Shown: piece after piece, positions 4,752 through 7,530 of the stretch
Position numbering within the stretch: position 1 is the stretch's first letter
Layout of the letters: the number at the start of each line of letters is the position of its first letter
NCBI GenBank assembly: GCA_016776525.1
Contig: JADHTD010000124.1
Coordinates: 1-7,530 of the forward strand
Origin: Rhodospirillales bacterium
Lineage (GTDB): Bacteria > Pseudomonadota > Alphaproteobacteria > Rhodospirillales > JADHTD01
DNA length: 7,530 nt
Direction of reading: 5' to 3'
Translations under genes and position numbers: made by a program
Notes under the pieces: generated by a model
What the model was told of the DNA's origin: nothing
Database searches by the model: none
The model's input: only the letters and a program-made list of their open reading frames with translations

Positions 4752-6746
4752 ATGTCTATTCTTAGCGACTTGAAGGCCGAACTCTTCCCCTCATTTACAA
4801 ATTTTTTCGGCAGTGACGACCTGACGTCCCTCCCCTCCCTGCAACACGATGCGGATGATTCTGGAGAACAGGCCAAGGCGGACGGCAGCCGCCAACCAGA
4901 GGAAACCATCCCCGGACCGGCACCGGTTGAACCGGAACCGGACGCAGGCGATTCCGAAGAAACGGCAACGGCCCGGCTGCTCAACCCCTCCTTGTCACAA
5001 TCCGGCTCCGCTGCCCAGGAAACGCAAGATGACGGCACCGGAACGCAACAGGATTTTTCCCCTTATCAGGACGCCTCTCCGAACCCCACCAGGGAAACCG
5101 CCTTTGAAGGCTCAGACGATGACGACGCAACCAACACCGGTGAGGTCGCCGCCACCGTTTTAACGGATGCCAGTGAGCCGGATGTTCCCGACGCCATCCC
5201 CGACCCGGACCCCGACCCGGACCCTGATCCGGAACCGACACCGGACGATCCTATGGAACTGACCGGCACCAGCGGTTCCGACACTCTGACCGGCGGCAGC
5301 GCCGGTGACACCCTGATGGGGGCCGGCGGCTCTGATCTAATCCACGGCGGCGCCGGCGACGACAATCTATACGGCGCCACCAGCACATCCCTTATGGGCG
5401 ACAAAGCCGACACCCTTCACGGCGAAGAGGGAGACGATAAACTGGTCGGCGGCCTCGGCAACGACCTGCTATATGGCGGCACCGGTGATGACCGCCTTTA
5501 CGGCCAGCACGGCAACGACACCCTGACCGGCGACGACGGCAACGATTACCTCAACGGCGATTACGGCAACGACACGTTGGACGGCGGCGCGGGTACCGAC
5601 GACCTGCTCGGCGGCCGCGGCCACGACACCCTGCTCGGCGGCAGCGGCAACGACAACCTCAACGGGGATATCGGTAACGATACCCTGAACGGCGGCGATG
5701 GCGACGATCGGATGAGCGGTGGGGCCGACGACGATACCTACGAGATCACTGCCGATGCCGTCGGCGATACCGACGTCATCAGTGACAGTGGTGATTTCGA
5801 CACCTTATTTTTCGACGGGCTCAACCCGTTCGAAGCGGTCGGCAGCGTCTACCAGGACGGTACCGACCTGGTCTTCGATTATGCCGGCGGCGGCAGCCTG
5901 CGCATGGAGGATTTCTACGGCAGCGGCACCATCGAGAAACTGTCTTATGACGGCGCCAATTACGCGCTGAACGGGGATGCCGGAACCCCCCTCTCCTTCA
6001 CGGATTTCATTAATTCCACCGACGACAGGATAGTGGACGGCACCGCCGATGCCGACACCCTGAGCGGCGATATCGGCGATGACCTGATCCAGGGCTATGG
6101 CGGCAACGATATCCTGAGCGGCGGTGACGGAGCCGACACCCTGTTCGGCGGCGCCGGATACGATGAACTGCATGGCGGCGCCGGAAACGACAATCTTTAT
6201 GGCGCCACTGATACCTCCCTGACCGGTGACAAAGCCGACAGCATCTACGGCGACGACGGCGACGATAAACTGGTCGGCGGCATCGGTGATGACCTGCTGT
6301 ATGGCGGAAACGGTAACGACCGCCTTTACGGCCAGAATGGCAACGACACCCTGACCGGGGACGCCGGCGATGACTACCTGAACGGCGATTACGGTAACGA
6401 CACCATCGACGGCGGGGCCGGAAACGACACCCTCCTCGGCGGCCGCAGCCACGATATTCTTTCCGGCGGCACCGGCGACGATACCCTGACCGGCGACCAC
6501 GGTGTCGATACCTTCGTCATGCGGCGCGGCGGCGGTTCCGACATCATCACCGATTTCACCGCCTTCAGTACCGGCGCCGTCTATGTCGACCGCATCGACC
6601 TCAGCGATTTCGGGCTGGCCGGATTTGCAGACCTGGTGGCCGCCGACACGGCGGACGGCACCGTCCTCGACCTCGGCGGCGGCGACCAGTTGACCCTGAA
6701 CAATACCTCGGTCACCGACTTGCAAGCGGATGATTTCGTTTTTTGA
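4752..6746 (+). CDS. Secreted RTX (haemolysin-type calcium-binding repeat) protein, type I secretion cargo
   Basis: A 664-residue acidic protein. Residues 1-25 form a short hydrophobic/aromatic N-terminus (LKAELFPSFTNFFG). Residues 26-167 are low-complexity, rich in D, E, P, S and T, ending in a (PD)5 hinge (150-159). RTX array 1 (about 172-330) and array 2 (about 431-585) each hold about 16 GGxGxDxLx-type units that bind calcium in a parallel beta-roll. Between them, residues 331-430 are a non-repeat domain resembling the 'haemolysin-type calcium-binding related' module (TDLVFDYAGGGSLRMEDFY). Residues 586-664 resemble the serralysin C-terminal region, with a DIITDF motif and a final DDFVF like a type I signal. 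There is no Sec signal peptide and no catalytic motif such as the zinc-protease HExxH. I chose ATG 4752 because AGAGG (4737-4741) lies 10 bases upstream. The frame is open back to TTG 4677, but that overlaps the likely promoter. The gene lies 19 bp before an ABC exporter, so it is probably that exporter's cargo. Role outside the cell unknown: surface layer, adhesion and matrix are possible. Confidence 0.9.
   Translation: MSILSDLKAELFPSFTNFFGSDDLTSLPSLQHDADDSGEQAKADGSRQPEETIPGPAPVEPEPDAGDSEETATARLLNPSLSQSGSAAQETQDDGTGTQQDFSPYQDASPNPTRETAFEGSDDDDATNTGEVAATVLTDASEPDVPDAIPDPDPDPDPDPEPTPDDPMELTGTSGSDTLTGGSAGDTLMGAGGSDLIHGGAGDDNLYGATSTSLMGDKADTLHGEEGDDKLVGGLGNDLLYGGTGDDRLYGQHGNDTLTGDDGNDYLNGDYGNDTLDGGAGTDDLLGGRGHDTLLGGSGNDNLNGDIGNDTLNGGDGDDRMSGGADDDTYEITADAVGDTDVISDSGDFDTLFFDGLNPFEAVGSVYQDGTDLVFDYAGGGSLRMEDFYGSGTIEKLSYDGANYALNGDAGTPLSFTDFINSTDDRIVDGTADADTLSGDIGDDLIQGYGGNDILSGGDGADTLFGGAGYDELHGGAGNDNLYGATDTSLTGDKADSIYGDDGDDKLVGGIGDDLLYGGNGNDRLYGQNGNDTLTGDAGDDYLNGDYGNDTIDGGAGNDTLLGGRSHDILSGGTGDDTLTGDHGVDTFVMRRGGGSDIITDFTAFSTGAVYVDRIDLSDFGLAGFADLVAADTADGTVLDLGGGDQLTLNNTSVTDLQADDFVF
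5199..5234 (+). repeat. 12-bp tandem repeat encoding the Pro-Asp hinge
   Basis: There are two identical 12-base units (CCCGACCCGGAC, 5199-5210 and 5211-5222) and a third with three changes (5223-5234). They encode PDPD-PDPD-PDPE. The stretch separates the disordered acidic N-terminus from the first RTX array and is probably an extended, rigid linker that can vary in length by slippage. Confidence 0.7.
5307..5669 (+). repeat. Long direct repeat, copy 1 (RTX block)
   Basis: Encodes residues 186-306 of the RTX protein. Aligned without gaps to copy 2 (offset 276 residues, 828 bp), I count 90 identical residues out of 121. Identity extends to irregular features such as the LYGAT...TSL...GDKAD spacer, so this is a segmental duplication and not just shared RTX consensus. 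Confidence 0.8.
6135..6497 (+). repeat. Long direct repeat, copy 2 (RTX block)
   Basis: Encodes residues 462-582 of the RTX protein and is the partner of the block at 5307-5669. Many stretches are nearly identical at DNA level, for example around the YLNGDYGNDT segment, while third-codon positions have drifted. This points to an old duplication, possibly kept similar by gene conversion. Confidence 0.8.
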
Positions 6747-6765
6747 ACGGCAACAGAGATGACAA

Positions 6766-7530
6766 ATGACTGAAAACAACACACCATCCCCCAAGGACAC
6801 GACACATAAACCTGAAGGCGGATTTCTGAGCGGCTCCTTCCGCTTTGTCCGCCGCCTGTTGGTCCATTTGGCTTCTTTCAGCCTTGCCATCAACCTTCTG
6901 GTCCTGGCCGTGCCGGTATTCATGATCCAGGTCTTCGACCGGGTTCTCGCCAGCCACAGCCATGAAACGCTTACCGTCCTCGCCGTCGGCGCCGTCGCCG
7001 CCCTGGCGGTGATGGCGGCCCTGGACGCGGTCCGCACCCGTATCCTGATCCGCGCCGGTTTCCGCCTGGAACAGGACCTGGGGCCGAAACTGGCCGCGTC
7101 GTTCCGCCATGACCGGCTTTCCGACCTGTCGCGGCTCAAACAGTTCCTGGCGGGAAACGGCGTCATGACCTTGCTGGACGCCCCCTGGGCGCCGCTCTTC
7201 CTGGCCATCATCTTCATGCTGCACCCGACCCTGGGCTGGATCGCGCTGGGCGGGGCCGCCATCCTCCTTGCGACGGCGGTGGCCGCCGAAATGTGGCTGC
7301 GGGGACCGATGGTCGATGCTTTGCAAACGGACGCCCAGGTCCGTGAGCTGAACCGGGCCCTGTCCCATTGCGGACACTCGGGAACGGCGCTCGGCATGGG
7401 AGACGCCCTGGCCGGACGCTGGCAGCACCTGCAAAACGGCAATTGGACCCATCAGATCAAAGCCTCCGACCGGGCCGCCCTGGCCGGTGTCTTCGGACGC
7501 TTCGTTCGCCTCACCTTGCAGATCGCCCTG
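6766..7530 (+). CDS. Type I secretion ABC exporter, PrtD family (5' part, cut by window end)
   Basis: The first 255 codons of an inner-membrane permease/ATPase that exports RTX proteins together with a membrane-fusion protein and a TolC-type outer-membrane channel. Only the membrane domain is in the window. After a polar N-terminus (1-25) come hydrophobic segments at about 36-55 (SFSLAINLLVLAVPVFMIQV), 69-87, 142-153 and 157-176. Family hallmarks are VFDRVLASHSHETL (56-69) and LLDAPWAPLFL followed by LHPTLG (136-157). No C39 peptidase-like domain precedes the membrane part, which fits the PrtD/serralysin branch and not the HlyB or bacteriocin branch. The Walker A/B nucleotide-binding domain is expected beyond 7530. 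The ATG at 6766 lies 19 bp after the RTX stop with only a weak purine stretch (AGAGA, near 6754) ahead of it, so translation may depend on the upstream gene. The same operon as its cargo is the simplest reading. Confidence 0.88.
   Translation, partial: MTENNTPSPKDTTHKPEGGFLSGSFRFVRRLLVHLASFSLAINLLVLAVPVFMIQVFDRVLASHSHETLTVLAVGAVAALAVMAALDAVRTRILIRAGFRLEQDLGPKLAASFRHDRLSDLSRLKQFLAGNGVMTLLDAPWAPLFLAIIFMLHPTLGWIALGGAAILLATAVAAEMWLRGPMVDALQTDAQVRELNRALSHCGHSGTALGMGDALAGRWQHLQNGNWTHQIKASDRAALAGVFGRFVRLTLQIAL

Noticed and set aside
5307..6497. The regular DNA repeats considered as a CRISPR array or mobile-element repeat
   Set aside because: The periodicity is that of coding nonapeptide units in one open frame. 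There are no constant repeats with unique spacers and no terminal inverted repeats.
5805..7442. A 545-codon open frame on the reverse strand across the RTX and exporter genes
   Set aside because: It is a shadow. Its valine/alanine-rich repetitive part is the complement of the RTX glycine-aspartate codons, while the forward frame shows clear RTX and exporter motifs.

Overview
The window looks like chromosomal DNA from a GC-rich Gram-negative bacterium, most likely an alphaproteobacterium (possibly Rhodospirillales-like). This rests on base composition, on the type of RTX/type I secretion genes, and on a small KA-rich protein and a small zinc-ribbon protein of kinds I associate with that class. 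No rRNA or tRNA gene or other taxonomic marker is present, so the placement is an inference.

Left part (1-1196): a small-gene region with visibly lower GC. A probable gene end at 2-31 is followed by a 9-bp hairpin (43-70). Then come two small forward genes: a lysine/alanine-rich, histone H1-like protein (305-628) and a zinc-ribbon protein (711-917). A doubtful 41-codon ORF (914-1039) overlaps the end of the second. Two hairpins (1082-1136) lie where these genes converge with the reverse-strand operon.

Middle part (1197-4451, reverse strand): a compact three-gene operon. In transcription order it encodes a classical short-chain dehydrogenase (4451-3654), a DapA/NAL-superfamily Schiff-base lyase that is not a true dihydrodipicolinate synthase (3589-2657), and a dihydropyrimidinase/D-hydantoinase-family cyclic amidohydrolase (2660-1197). 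The last two overlap by 4 bp (ATGA). Together, oxidoreductase, aldolase/lyase and cyclic-amide hydrolase suggest a catabolic route for a cyclic amide or imide. The substrate cannot be read from the sequence.

The divergent intergenic region (4452-4751) contains a 45-base block without any G or C just upstream of a plausible sigma70-type promoter for the right-hand genes.

Right part (4752-7530, forward strand): a 664-residue acidic RTX protein with about 32 calcium-binding nonapeptide-type repeats. These form two arrays that share a 121-residue block at about 74% identity, separated by a non-repeat domain. The C-terminus looks like a type I secretion signal. After a 19-bp gap follows the first 255 codons of a PrtD-type type I secretion ABC exporter, cut by the window end. 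The natural reading is an exporter with its dedicated cargo: the protein is secreted without a cleaved signal peptide and folds outside the cell on binding calcium. No enzymatic domain is visible in the cargo.
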